Shown piece after piece: positions 49,073 through 58,939 of a stretch of 64,000 bases of DNA. The position numbers and the translations under genes were made by a program. Under the pieces are notes generated by a model, which saw nothing but the letters and a program-made list of their open reading frames with translations, had not been told where the DNA came from and made no database searches. The stretch covers positions 1,240,001 through 1,304,000 of the forward strand of contig NZ_CP019038.1 of assembly GCF_001941825.1 (NCBI RefSeq), in the 5' to 3' direction. Every line of letters begins with the position of its first letter. Position 1 is the stretch's first letter. This DNA is from Massilia putida. GTDB lineage: Bacteria; Pseudomonadota; Gammaproteobacteria; Burkholderiales; Burkholderiaceae_D.

Positions 49073-49681
49073 CTACTGAATTCGTGGCGATCCACTCTCA
49101 TAATTTTTAGGTTGCAACGCACGTTCTACAAGCTCGATCAGAATGTGGATGACCTTAATATGGAGCTCTTGTACACGGTCGGCGTATTGGCCCGCACTGG
49201 TGCATATGCAGATGTCGGCATGGTGTTCCAATTGCGACTGAGTGCGTCCAGTCAAACCAATCACCTTCATCCCCTTGGCTCTCGCCGCCTGGGCCGCAAG
49301 GACCACTGAAGGGCTGTTGCCGCTCGTACTGATGGCAAAAAGAATATCTCCCGCGCTACCGTTACCCTGGACGAAACGGGCGAAAACCTGCTCATAGCCG
49401 TAGTCGTTGGCAACGCAACTGATATAGCTCGGATCACTGATCGCGACTGCCGCCATTGCAGGACGGTCATCACGGAATCGCCCGGATAACTCTTCCGCCA
49501 AGTGCATGGCGTCACACATCGAGCCGCCATTTCCACACGAAATCACGCGGCGTCCATGCTCCAACGCTTCGATCAGAAGGCTGGCGCTGGCCTCGATATT
49601 GCCTAGTTGCGTAGTGTTATTGATGAGGCGGTCCAGCGCATCGCGTGCCTCGACGAGATTGCCCTTGATGTAGTCGATCAT
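49073..49681 (-). CDS. gmhA: GmhA-type phosphoheptose isomerase
   Basis: SIS-domain enzyme of 202 residues that converts sedoheptulose 7-phosphate to glycero-manno-heptose 7-phosphate for LPS core. Present are ISCGNGGSMCDAMHLAEELS (with the conserved catalytic Glu), AISTSGNSPSVVLAA, GLTGRTQSQLEHHADICIC and the conserved His in QELHIKVIH. Length typical. It is the last gene of the P1B-4 ATPase/ZIP-like operon, 39 nt after the ZIP-like stop, an odd place for a core LPS gene; the chromosome probably has its own copy elsewhere. Confidence 0.9.
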   Translation of the reverse strand: MIDYIKGNLVEARDALDRLINNTTQLGNIEASASLLIEALEHGRRVISCGNGGSMCDAMHLAEELSGRFRDDRPAMAAVAISDPSYISCVANDYGYEQVFARFVQGNGSAGDILFAISTSGNSPSVVLAAQAARAKGMKVIGLTGRTQSQLEHHADICICTSAGQYADRVQELHIKVIHILIELVERALQPKNYESGSPRIQ

Positions 49682-49720
49682 TCCTTCTCCTTCGGTGTTC
49701 GATAGACGTTTCGGGTACCG

Positions 49721-50440
49721 TCAAATCAGCATGTCGATGATAAACAGTAGGATGAAGCCCAGAAAAAACATTGCAGTCTGCACCGGTGTCTCGATTTCCT
49801 CGTGAGCCTCGACCAACAGTTCTTCAGTCACCAAATACAGCAATGCGGCCACGCCAAAAGCGAGCATGGCGTCTACATAGACCGGCGTGACGGAACTTAA
49901 TAGAATTGCGCCGGCTGCAGCACCGATCAGTAGTGCCACAACGAGCATTGCGGTCGTTCGTATGATCATGGACCTGGCTCTTCCCGCGCTGCGAAGCGAG
50001 GTCGCACAGGAGACACCCAAGAAAAGCAGCTCGAGTACCAGCCCCACCGTCAGCAGCAACCCCTGTTTTTCTCCTGCCGCAAAGGATAAGCCAATCAGTG
50101 TGCCATCCAAACCGACGTCCACACCCATGGCCGTGACCAGGCCGCGCGTACTGCGCTCGCCTTCCGCCTTTTCCGCGCGGTCGCCAATCCATTTCAGCGT
50201 CAGCATCAATGCCACGCCGAGCGAGAAGCCAATCAAGGTTGGCCACGGCATCCGGCGATGCATCAGGTCGGGAAGCAGTTCGACCGCGAGAACACTGAAC
50301 ACCGTGCCGGCTGCAAAATGCTGCACACTACTGCGCAAGCCTGCGCTGGGCTCGCGTATGGCCGCGATGACGGAGCCGACCACGATGGCGACAGCCGGAA
50401 ACGCTGCATACGTCAACACCTTCAGTAGCAGCCCAGTCAT
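49721..50440 (-). CDS. ZIP-superfamily-like metal transporter, atypical metal site
   Basis: Membrane protein of 239 residues with about eight predicted helices. HFAAGTVFSVLAVELLP in an early helix and the EGERST-bearing loop resemble ZupT/ZIP proteins. The helix-4 metal motif, usually HNxPEG, reads GVDVGLDGTLIGLSFAAG, and the helix-5 motif is LVLELLFLG, so Asp/Glu replace the usual histidines. Its ATG overlaps the upstream P1B-4 ATPase stop (ATGA). Direction of transport and substrate are uncertain. Confidence 0.78.
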   Translation of the reverse strand: MTGLLLKVLTYAAFPAVAIVVGSVIAAIREPSAGLRSSVQHFAAGTVFSVLAVELLPDLMHRRMPWPTLIGFSLGVALMLTLKWIGDRAEKAEGERSTRGLVTAMGVDVGLDGTLIGLSFAAGEKQGLLLTVGLVLELLFLGVSCATSLRSAGRARSMIIRTTAMLVVALLIGAAAGAILLSSVTPVYVDAMLAFGVAALLYLVTEELLVEAHEEIETPVQTAMFFLGFILLFIIDMLI

Positions 50441-53106
50441 GACGAAACCTTAGGAGATTCCGACGACTTCGTGCCAGGAAAGGTGTCGGCATTTCGCTCG
50501 GCGTGTGCCGCGGGTTCCGGCCCATCGCTTGTTTTAGGCGTTCCCGGATAGGCCAGCAGGCGCAGCGCATTGATTACGACGAGCAAGGTCGACCCCTCGT
50601 GAAAGAGAACCGCGGTGCCGATGTTAAGGCCGAAAATCGTCGCGGGGATCAATACCGCGACTACGCCAAGGCTCACCCAAAGGTTCTGTTTGATCACCCT
50701 TCTTGTACGCCTCGATAGCCCGACAGCGAACGGCAACTGGCTGAGGTCATCGCCCATGAGTGCGACGTCGGCCGCCTCGAGCGCGACGTCCGAACCGGCG
50801 GCGCCCATGGCGATGCCGACTGTTGCGTTGGCCATTGCCGGGGCGTCGTTGACGCCATCGCCAACCATCGCGACCTTGCCGTGGCGCTCACGCAAGGCCT
50901 TGATGGTCTCGACCTTTTGCTCCGGCATCAGGTCGCCTTTGGCCTCGGTCAGGCCAACCGTGCGTGCGACGGCGTCGGCGACCTGCTGGTTGTCACCGGA
51001 GATCATCACCAGGCGTTCGATTCCCAGCTCACGTAGCTGGGCCATCACAGCGGTCGCGGCCGGGCGCGGCGTATCCATTACGCCAATCACACCGAGGAAT
51101 CGGTCCCCTTTTAGCACAACCATCGTGGTCCGGCCTGACTTGACCAGGCTGTCGTTGGCGTCGACTAGCTCAGTTGGCAATTTCATGCCATCCATTTCGC
51201 TGAAAAACACCGGCTTGGCGATGTACGTCTTCTCGCCATCGACCACCGCCTCGACACCCCGGCCGGTGATACTGCGGACGTCGTCGGCTTGTACAACCTG
51301 GCCGCCAGCCTGCAGCCGTTGCTGTCCGCCTTCCACCAGTGCCGTGGCCAGTGGGTGGTCACTATGCGATTCGACGGCCACGACCACGGATAGCAACTCG
51401 GCTTCGCTCGCCCCACCAGCCGTCGTCACATCGGTGAGCTTGGGACGTCCCTCGGTGAGGGTCCCGGTCTTGTCGAAGGCGATCGAACTAAGACTGCCGA
51501 GATTTTCCAGGGGACCGCCACCCTTTACCAGGACACCGCTGCGCCCTGCTCTCGCGACGCCGGACAGGACGGCACTCGGCACCGAGATAGCAAGGGCACA
51601 CGGACTGGCCGCCACCAGCACCGCCATCGCCCGATAAAAACTGTCCGAAAATGATTCGTCGACGACGAGGAATGCGAGCATCAGCAGCGCTACCAGCGTC
51701 AGGACGACGGGGACGAAAATGCGTTCGAACTTGTCGGTAAACTGCTGGGTGGGCGAGCGCTGGGCTTCGGCTTCGGCAACCATCTGGACGACCCGCGCCA
51801 TGGTCGATTGCGACGCCAGTCGCGCCACCATCACTTCGATCGCGCCGGCCCCATTGATGGTACCGGCAAACACCCTGTTGCTTGCGTCCACGCGGTCGAA
51901 CGCAGCGATCGCCGCCTGCCCATCCTTTACGGCGACTTTATCGACCGGAACGCTTTCACCGGTTACCGGCGCCTGATTCACGCTGGACGTACCCTTCACC
52001 ACGACGCCATCCGCCGGCAGCCGTTCGTTTGGCTTTACCAGCACGACGTCACCGGGCTTGAGCGTTTCGACCGGAACCTCCTCAGTGCCTTCGCCACGCT
52101 TGACCAGAGCTTTCTCGGGTGCGAGTTCCGCCAAGGCTTCGATTGCGCGGCGCGCACGCCCCATGGCGAAGTGTTCCAGCGAGTGGCCGAGGCTGAACAG
52201 GAAGAGCAGTAGGCCACCTTCGGCCCATTTACCCAAGGCCGCCGCGCCGACTGCCGCTACCAGCATCAGCGTATCGATTTCAAAACGGCGCTCACGGATG
52301 TTCTCGATGGCTTCTTTCGCGGTAAAAAAGCCTCCGCAGAGGTAGGCCCCGACATACAGCGCCAGCGATACCCAATCCGGAGCGGATCCGCTCCGCTCGA
52401 CCAGCCAGCCCGCCAGGACGAAGACGCCGGCAAGGACAGCAAAAATTAATTCGGTATGTTCGCCAAATATCCCGCCGTGTGAATGCGCATGTCCCGCGTG
52501 TCCATCCTGATCGCCATGAGCATGTCCCTTCCCTTCTTTTTCGTCATGCTCATGATCGTGGCCGGCATGGTCGCCATGCTCGTGTCGATGGCCACCATGC
52601 GTGGGCAGTTCGGTAGTGCTATTCGATTGAGTGATTTTTTCGGTAGGTGCAGCGTCGCTGGCCAGCGCCGCGCCGAGCGACCGTATCCGTTCTTCCAACG
52701 CCTTCTGCGTGATCGCAGAGCGCTCGTACTCGATACGAACAGCCCCAGACGGAGATACTTCCGCTTCCAACACACCTGATATCCGGCGCAACCGATCAGC
52801 GAATAGCCTGGCGCTCCGGGCATGCAGCGGCACTGGTGTGCGACCGATGTAATGCGCAAACTGTTCCGTCAAGCGCGCTCCGATCGCGCTCACCAGTTCG
52901 CGTAATCTCGACACGTTGATCACTGCGGGATCGTAATGCAGGCAGAGAACAGGTCGCGCATTCTCAAGCGTTTTCATATGGACGTGCTCGACACCCGGGC
53001 GCCCCTCAAGCAGACCGATCAGCCGATCAATGCATGGGTCGTTCGGATCGTCTATCTCTGGGAGTACCAAAGGCAGCTCCAGTCGTACTCGCTCGGCAGT
53101 TTTCAT
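50437..53106 (-). CDS. P1B-4-type heavy-metal-translocating ATPase with His-rich linker
   Basis: A cation-exporting P-type ATPase of about 889 residues from the ATG at 53106 (AAAGGTG upstream); an ATG 27 codons earlier lacks a ribosome site. The N-terminus has two HMA-like folds without CxxC, then a linker of about 45 residues rich in His (HRHEHGDH, HDHEHDE). The helix-6 motif is SPCALAIS rather than CPC, and helix 8 has HEGST; SPC plus HEG(G/S)T defines group P1B-4 (Co, Zn, Cd, Fe). Catalytic elements VTGESVPVD, DKTGTLTEGRP, SHSDHPLA and GDGVNDAP are intact. Confidence 0.92.
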   Translation of the reverse strand: MKTAERVRLELPLVLPEIDDPNDPCIDRLIGLLEGRPGVEHVHMKTLENARPVLCLHYDPAVINVSRLRELVSAIGARLTEQFAHYIGRTPVPLHARSARLFADRLRRISGVLEAEVSPSGAVRIEYERSAITQKALEERIRSLGAALASDAAPTEKITQSNSTTELPTHGGHRHEHGDHAGHDHEHDEKEGKGHAHGDQDGHAGHAHSHGGIFGEHTELIFAVLAGVFVLAGWLVERSGSAPDWVSLALYVGAYLCGGFFTAKEAIENIRERRFEIDTLMLVAAVGAAALGKWAEGGLLLFLFSLGHSLEHFAMGRARRAIEALAELAPEKALVKRGEGTEEVPVETLKPGDVVLVKPNERLPADGVVVKGTSSVNQAPVTGESVPVDKVAVKDGQAAIAAFDRVDASNRVFAGTINGAGAIEVMVARLASQSTMARVVQMVAEAEAQRSPTQQFTDKFERIFVPVVLTLVALLMLAFLVVDESFSDSFYRAMAVLVAASPCALAISVPSAVLSGVARAGRSGVLVKGGGPLENLGSLSSIAFDKTGTLTEGRPKLTDVTTAGGASEAELLSVVVAVESHSDHPLATALVEGGQQRLQAGGQVVQADDVRSITGRGVEAVVDGEKTYIAKPVFFSEMDGMKLPTELVDANDSLVKSGRTTMVVLKGDRFLGVIGVMDTPRPAATAVMAQLRELGIERLVMISGDNQQVADAVARTVGLTEAKGDLMPEQKVETIKALRERHGKVAMVGDGVNDAPAMANATVGIAMGAAGSDVALEAADVALMGDDLSQLPFAVGLSRRTRRVIKQNLWVSLGVVAVLIPATIFGLNIGTAVLFHEGSTLLVVINALRLLAYPGTPKTSDGPEPAAHAERNADTFPGTKSSESPKVSS

Positions 53107-53335
53107 ATCGTCACCTTTTGTCGATGCTAGAAGTATGGCGTCCAGCTGTTGCCCGGTCCGTGCAGAAGCGCACCCAATCGTACTCATGAATTTGGTCGAT
53201 GCATTACCTCTTTCCAGGCGGCAGGGATGTCTCTAACTACCGCGCTTGAAGTTGGACGTTTACGTTAATGTGCATTCTTCATGACGATAATTTCGGGGGC
53301 AATGACGTCTAGCCTGGCTAAACGCGGGAAAGGCA

Positions 53336-54211
53336 ATGAGACTACTGCGAAAACGCGCTCAAGCTGTATGGGCGCTTGGCAACATAACAGTTGCGATTGG
53401 ACTGGCAGCGCTACCGGGCGCGGCAAGGTCGGCGCCTCCACCCTCTGCGCCACCGATTATTGCCCTCGCGTTCGATGATGCTAGCGGTGGGCTTTGGAAG
53501 GCAACGTCCAGATCTCTTGCTTTTAGCCCGGACGAGGGGCGCACATAGAAGCCTGTGGCTCTGCCAGCTACGGCGCAAGGTAATATCGTCTCACTCACGA
53601 TTTCGGCGGGCCGCGCCAAAACGATCTATGCCGCAGTCGTGGGTTCGGGTGTGTTCCACAGCCACGATGGCGGACGCACTTGGCTGGCGCGCAATCAAGG
53701 GCTGTCCAACGGCGACGTTGCGACCTTGGCCGCGCACTCTACCCAAGCCCGAACCGTATATGCCTACGTTGTTGGGAAAGGCATTTTCACTAGCCGGGAT
53801 GCCGGCGCAAGCTGGAACCTGGTTGATCACGGCCCCGGCGAATCGGTCGCACAACTTGCACACTCGAGAACGCCAGGCGGAACCGGGACCGGATGGATGT
53901 TTGCGGCGACACGCAAGGGAGTGCGTCGCGCGATGGATTGTTTTTGTGGATGGCACAAGGCCGGCAAAGTCGAACTGAACTTCCACCTTGTGGCCAGCGA
54001 TACTGGCTGGCGGGAACGTGTGTACGCCGCCGCGCGCGAAGGATTTTTCATTAGCCAGGATGGCGGCGACCATTGGATCCGGATGCGGTCACCAGTTGCA
54101 CCGATTACCGCGCTCGCCAGCACACCGTCCGGCCGGCTGTACGGGGCCATCAACGGTATATTGATCCGAAGCGAAGACCGCGGCGTCACCTGGGAATTTA
54201 TTGCCAAGTGA
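53336..54211 (+). pseudogene. BNR-repeat exported protein broken by one amber codon
   Basis: One continuous frame of 291 codons is interrupted only by TAG at 53546-53548. The N-terminal part has a signal sequence (MRLLRKRAQAVW to AARSA) and ends SPDEGRT; the second part resumes KPVALPATAQGN and holds Asp-box/BNR repeats (SHDGGRTWLARNQG, SRDAGASWNLVDHG, SQDGGDHWIRM, SEDRGVTWEFIAK). Each repeat has Trp after x-T, and the stop replaces exactly that Trp: TGG to TAG. So this is a very recent nonsense mutation, a sequencing error, or readthrough. Divergent from the P1B-4 ATPase. Confidence 0.82.
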
Positions 54212-54251
54212 CCTGCGCAGGCCGCGTTTCCTTGTATTGAACCTACGTCTG

Positions 54252-54434
54252 TTACTTTCGCCTTTTCTTGCGTACTGGCCGCACTACTTTTCCGCGGCTG
54301 CCGCCGGTTCTGGAGCCGCGCTTGTTGCGGCGTTCAATCCAAAGAAAGAAAATCAGCAATGCCAGCACACCGCACAATGAAACTGCAATCGCAATAAGAA
54401 TCGTCAGGCCATGAAAATCCGCGTGCGGATCCAT
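54252..54434 (-). CDS. Small single-pass membrane protein after czcA
   Basis: A 60-residue protein with one helix (GLTILIAIAVSLCGVLALLI, about 9-28, continuing FFLW) and a strongly basic tail (RKKRRK). GAGGAAAC stands 6 nt upstream of the ATG, which makes it a likely real gene. Family not recognised. It lies 90 nt after czcA on the same strand and may be the last gene of the czc operon, perhaps a small accessory of the efflux complex. Confidence 0.6.
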   Translation of the reverse strand: MDPHADFHGLTILIAIAVSLCGVLALLIFFLWIERRNKRGSRTGGSRGKVVRPVRKKRRK

Positions 54435-54524
54435 ACTGTGTTTCCTCTACAGGTTCAGCTGAGTTTCAGGAAGCTTGGTTGTGCGCCGCAAGCAAAGAGC
54501 CAGCGACGCACACTCTATATGCCC

Positions 54525-57500
54525 TTACACCGGTACCCGAACCGGCTCCGCCTTGATGTCCGCCACGTCATCACTTCGGTGCGTCAGCCGGTACAAGAGT
54601 GGCAGCACCAGAAGCGTCAGCGCGGTCGACGACAGAATGCCGCCGATAACGACTGTAGCCAGAGGACGCTGCACCTCGGCACCGGTACCGGTGGCCAGAG
54701 CCATCGGCACGAACCCCAGTGAAGCGACCAAGGCCGTCATCAATACAGGCCTGAGCCTGGTCAGGGCGCCATGGCGAATCGCCTCCTCAAGTGGCATGCC
54801 GCCCTCTCGCAGCGACCGGATGAAGGAGATCATCACCAGGCCGTTGAGCACTGCGACTCCGGACAGCGCGATAAATCCAACCGCTGCCGAGATAGACATC
54901 GGGATGCCACGTAGCGTCAAAGCAAGCACACCGCCGGTCAGCGCGAACGGAATGCCCGTAAATACCAGCAACCCATCCTTGACGTTATTAAACATAACGA
55001 AGAGAAGCGTGAAGACCAGGAACAGCGCCAGGGGCACCACAACCTGAAGGCGTTGCGTGGCCGACTGCAACTGCTCGAACGTACCGCCCCAGGTCGTCCA
55101 GTAGCCGGACGGGATCTTCACGCTCTTTTGAATCGCGGCCTCTGCCTCCGGCACAAAGCTGCCAATGTCGCGGCCCTGCACGTTCGCGCTGACCACCACC
55201 CGGCGCTTGCCGTTTTCGCGGCTGATCTGGTTCGGTCCCGGGGCAAACGACAGCGTGGCAACCTCGCCCAGCGGGATGAAGGAAGCTGTTCCGTCGGGTG
55301 AACTTGACGGACGCGAGATCGGCAGCCGCTTGAGCGCATCGAGGTCGGCGCGCAGCGTTTCCGGCAGGCGCACCGTAATGTCGAAGCGGCGGTCGCCCTC
55401 GAATACGGTTCCCGCTTCACGGCCACCGGTGGCAATGGTGAGCGTTTCCTGGACATCGTTGATGTTCAGGCCGTACCTGGCCGTCTTCTCGCGATCGATC
55501 TGGACCGTCAGCATCGGCAGGCCTCCGGTCTGCTCGACCTTGACTTCGGTTGCACCCGGCACGCGTCCGAGCACCTCGGCGATCCGCTGACCCGTGTCGG
55601 CGAGTACGTCCATGTCGTCGCCGAACACCTTGACAGCCACGTCGCTGCGCACGCCCGAGATCAGCTCATTGAAGCGGAGCTGGATCGGCTGCGAGAACTC
55701 ATAGCCATTGCCTGGATACTTCTCGGCCTCTTCCTTGATTGCGGCAATCAGCTCGTTGCGGCTCTTCTTCGGCGCCGGCCACTTGTCTTCGGGCTTAAGC
55801 ATGACGTAGCCGTCCGAAATATTCTGAGGCATCGGGTCCGATGCGATCTCCGCCGTACCTGTTCGCGCAAAGACCCGGTCGATCTCCGGGAACTTGGCTT
55901 TCAGCCCAGCCTCGAGGCGCTTCTGCATGTCCAGCGACTGCGTGAGGCTGGTCGCAGGGATGCGCAGCGACTGCAGTGCGATATCGCCTTCGTTCAGGCT
56001 AGGCACGAACTCGCTGCCCAGACGCACCGCCAGCAAACCCGACAGCACGACAAGCACGATTGCGCTCGTGACGACCAGGGCGCCGTTGCCCAGCACTCTC
56101 TCGAGCATTGGCGCATAGCCTTGGCGCGCCCAACCCATCAGCCGGTTCTCCTTCTCGGCAACGCGTTTGCCGATGAAGAGCGCGACCGCGGCAGGAACGA
56201 AGGTAATCGACAGGATCATCGCGCCGAGCAGCGCCGCCACGACGGCGAAAGCCATCGGGTGGAACATCTTGCCTTCCACGCCGGACAGGGCAAAGATCGG
56301 CAGGTAGACGACCATGATGATCAGCTGCCCGAACAACAACGGACGGCGCGATTCGCCAGCCGCCGCGAACACCTCATGGAAGCGCTCACTCAGTGTCAAT
56401 TCGCGCCGATGGTGTTCCTGGGCGTGGGCCAGGCGGCGCACGCAGTTCTCGACGATGACCACGGCGCCATCGATGATGATGCCGAAGTCCAGTGCGCCAA
56501 GGCTCATCAGGTTCGCACTCACCTTGTACGTGACCATGCCGGTAAAGGTGAACAGCATCGCCAATGGGATGACCATCGCGGTAATCAGCGCCGCGCGGAA
56601 GTTACCGAGGAAAAGGAACAGGATGACGATAACCAGCACCGCACCTTCGAGCAGGTTTTTCTTCACCGTCGCGATCGCCTTGTCGACGAGTACGGTCCGG
56701 TCGTACACCGGCACCGCGTGAACGCCCGTCGGCAGTGTGCGGTTGACCTGGACCATCTTGTTCGCAACCGCCTGCGCGACAACCCGGCTGTTCTCGCCGA
56801 TCAGCATGAACACCGTACCGAGCACGACTTCCCTACCGTTCTCGGTCGCGGCGCCAGTGCGCAGCTCGGCGCCCAGGCCTACCTCGGCGACGTCGCGCAC
56901 GCGGATCGGCACACCGCGAACGTTGTTCAGTATCGTGTTGCGAATGTCGTCGAGAGTACGCACCTGGCCGGGCGCGCGAATCAGCAGCTGCTCTCCGCTT
57001 CGCTCGATATAGCCGGCGCCGACGTTGCCGTTGTTCTGCTCAATGGCCGCGACGACGTCCTTGAGCGTCAGGCCGTAGGAACTCAGCTTCGCAGGATCCG
57101 GCGTGATGTGATACTCCTTGGCGAAACCGCCGATGGAGTTGATCTCGGTGACGCCGGGCACCTGGCGCAACTGCGGCTTGATGATCCAGTCCTGGACTTC
57201 GCGCAGGTCGGTCGGCGTGTACGGCGTGCCGTCCGGCTTTTTCGCACCCGGTTCACTCTCGACCGTCCACAGATAGATTTCGCCCAGGCCGGTCGAGATC
57301 GGTCCCATCATCGGCGAAACACCCTGCGGAAGATTTTCCCTGGCCTCCTGGATGCGCTGGTTGACCAGCTGACGGGCAAAATAGATGTCGGTGCCATCCT
57401 TGAAGATTACGGTCACCTGGGACAGGCCGTAGCGCGAGAGCGAACGCGTCTGTTCCAGGCCCGGCAAGCCGGCCATGACGGTTTCGATCGGGAAAGTGAC

Positions 57501-57692
57501 GCGCTGCTCGACCTCGAGCGGCGAATAACCGGACGCCGAGGTGTTGATCTGGACCTGGACGTTGGTGATATCAGGCACTGCGTCGATGGGCAGCTTCTGG
57601 TAACTGTAGACGCCGATTGCGGCCATGCCGAACACGCCCAGCATGACAAGCCATCGGTGCTCGATGGCGAAGCGAATAATGCGATCAAACAT
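54525..57692 (-). CDS. czcA: CzcA-type heavy-metal RND efflux pump
   Basis: Inner-membrane proton-driven pump of 1055 residues, length typical of the HME-RND family, with twelve helices and two large periplasmic loops. It opens MFDRIIRFAIEHRWLVMLGV and has KLPIDAVPDITNVQVQINT. The helix-4 motif GALDFGIIIDGAVVIVEN contains the D-x5-D-x6-E array of Zn/Co/Cd pumps (HME1). Third structural gene of czcCBA, 14 nt after czcB. Confidence 0.95.
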   Translation of the reverse strand: MFDRIIRFAIEHRWLVMLGVFGMAAIGVYSYQKLPIDAVPDITNVQVQINTSASGYSPLEVEQRVTFPIETVMAGLPGLEQTRSLSRYGLSQVTVIFKDGTDIYFARQLVNQRIQEARENLPQGVSPMMGPISTGLGEIYLWTVESEPGAKKPDGTPYTPTDLREVQDWIIKPQLRQVPGVTEINSIGGFAKEYHITPDPAKLSSYGLTLKDVVAAIEQNNGNVGAGYIERSGEQLLIRAPGQVRTLDDIRNTILNNVRGVPIRVRDVAEVGLGAELRTGAATENGREVVLGTVFMLIGENSRVVAQAVANKMVQVNRTLPTGVHAVPVYDRTVLVDKAIATVKKNLLEGAVLVIVILFLFLGNFRAALITAMVIPLAMLFTFTGMVTYKVSANLMSLGALDFGIIIDGAVVIVENCVRRLAHAQEHHRRELTLSERFHEVFAAAGESRRPLLFGQLIIMVVYLPIFALSGVEGKMFHPMAFAVVAALLGAMILSITFVPAAVALFIGKRVAEKENRLMGWARQGYAPMLERVLGNGALVVTSAIVLVVLSGLLAVRLGSEFVPSLNEGDIALQSLRIPATSLTQSLDMQKRLEAGLKAKFPEIDRVFARTGTAEIASDPMPQNISDGYVMLKPEDKWPAPKKSRNELIAAIKEEAEKYPGNGYEFSQPIQLRFNELISGVRSDVAVKVFGDDMDVLADTGQRIAEVLGRVPGATEVKVEQTGGLPMLTVQIDREKTARYGLNINDVQETLTIATGGREAGTVFEGDRRFDITVRLPETLRADLDALKRLPISRPSSSPDGTASFIPLGEVATLSFAPGPNQISRENGKRRVVVSANVQGRDIGSFVPEAEAAIQKSVKIPSGYWTTWGGTFEQLQSATQRLQVVVPLALFLVFTLLFVMFNNVKDGLLVFTGIPFALTGGVLALTLRGIPMSISAAVGFIALSGVAVLNGLVMISFIRSLREGGMPLEEAIRHGALTRLRPVLMTALVASLGFVPMALATGTGAEVQRPLATVVIGGILSSTALTLLVLPLLYRLTHRSDDVADIKAEPVRVPV

Positions 57693-57706
57693 GGGGCAGC
57701 CTCCTG

Positions 57707-58921
57707 TCAGTCTTCATGCTCGGCGCTGCCCTTGCCCTGCTCAGCTTTCAATACGAAGCTGCCGGTCGTGGCATACTCAGCTCCCGGCTCCAGCCCGGAA
57801 ACGATCTCGACGAACTTACCGTCGCTGGCGCCCAGGCTCACGTTTTTCTCCTGAAAGCCCTGGGGAACGCGCACGTAGACGATCGATTTGCCATTCTCCG
57901 TCTGAACGGCGTCCGCGGCGACTGCCACGGGAACCTCACGCGTGCCGCGTGCCATGTTGACGTTGACGAAGAGTCCCGGACGCCACGCCAGCTTGGGGTT
58001 AGGCAGAACCACGCGCGCATTCGCCGAGCGGGTTTCTTCGCCAAGCAGCGCACCAACGTAGCTCACCTTGCCGGTTGCCGAAGAGTCCGATGCGGTCGAT
58101 TTCACGGTGGCGATTTCGCCAACGCGGATCGCTTCCAGATCCTTTGCCGTCACCACAATGTTGACCCACACCGTGGAGAGGTCGGACAGCAGGAAGACAT
58201 TGGTATCCTCTTTGACCATTTCCCCTTGCGTGATGTGCTTCTCGACGACGACGCCGTCGAAGGGCGCACGCAGGACATACCGGTTCAGCTGGCCACCCGA
58301 ATTACCGGCGCCCAGCGCGGTAAGTTTCGAGTTCGCCGTCTGGGCAGCGATTTCCGCTTCGCGAAGAGCCTGTTGAGCCTGCAGGTAATCCTGCTCGGCC
58401 GAGATCTTGTCCTCCCACAGCTTCTTTTCGCGCTCGTACGTCACCTTCGCCAGACCGAGGCGCTTTTGCGCCGCCAGCGCGGTGCTGCGCAGATCGGCAA
58501 GCTCCGGGCTCGAGATCACGGCCAGTACCTGGCCCTTCCTGACGGTCTGCCCGAGGTCGGCAGAGACAGACTCGGCCACACCTGCCACCCGAGGCACCAC
58601 GTGTGCCGTCCGGTCTTCATTGAAACGTACTTCGCCAGGCAACTGGACGACGTTGCCGATGGTCGCAGGCGCCGCCTTGGCAGTGGCGACGCCTGCGGTA
58701 CGAATCTGTTGCTCGGACAGCACGATCAGGCCGCTACTGGCTTCCGCGTGCTCTTCTTTCTTTTCTTCTTTCGAAGCGCCGGCCTGCTCGGTATGCGCTT
58801 CCTGCACGCCTTCAGTCTGTCCGTCTTTTTTCCAGAAAATGATGGCGGCGCCGAGCAGAATGCCGACGAGTACGACGCCCAGAATGGACTTCCGGGACTT
58901 TTTATCGATATTGAACTTCAT
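57707..58921 (-). CDS. czcB: CzcB periplasmic adaptor subunit
   Basis: Membrane-fusion protein of 404 residues: one N-terminal anchor helix (SILGVVLVGILLGAAIIFW), an acidic, His-containing spacer (SKEEKKEEHAEASSG), then barrel-sandwich and hairpin domains with VPRVAGVAESVSADLGQTVR, LRAPFDGVVVEKHITQGEMV and a C-terminal membrane-proximal domain. Links CzcA to CzcC. 18 nt after czcC. Confidence 0.94.
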   Translation of the reverse strand: MKFNIDKKSRKSILGVVLVGILLGAAIIFWKKDGQTEGVQEAHTEQAGASKEEKKEEHAEASSGLIVLSEQQIRTAGVATAKAAPATIGNVVQLPGEVRFNEDRTAHVVPRVAGVAESVSADLGQTVRKGQVLAVISSPELADLRSTALAAQKRLGLAKVTYEREKKLWEDKISAEQDYLQAQQALREAEIAAQTANSKLTALGAGNSGGQLNRYVLRAPFDGVVVEKHITQGEMVKEDTNVFLLSDLSTVWVNIVVTAKDLEAIRVGEIATVKSTASDSSATGKVSYVGALLGEETRSANARVVLPNPKLAWRPGLFVNVNMARGTREVPVAVAADAVQTENGKSIVYVRVPQGFQEKNVSLGASDGKFVEIVSGLEPGAEYATTGSFVLKAEQGKGSAEHED

Positions 58922-58939
58922 GTTGAGATTCCTGTGGAA

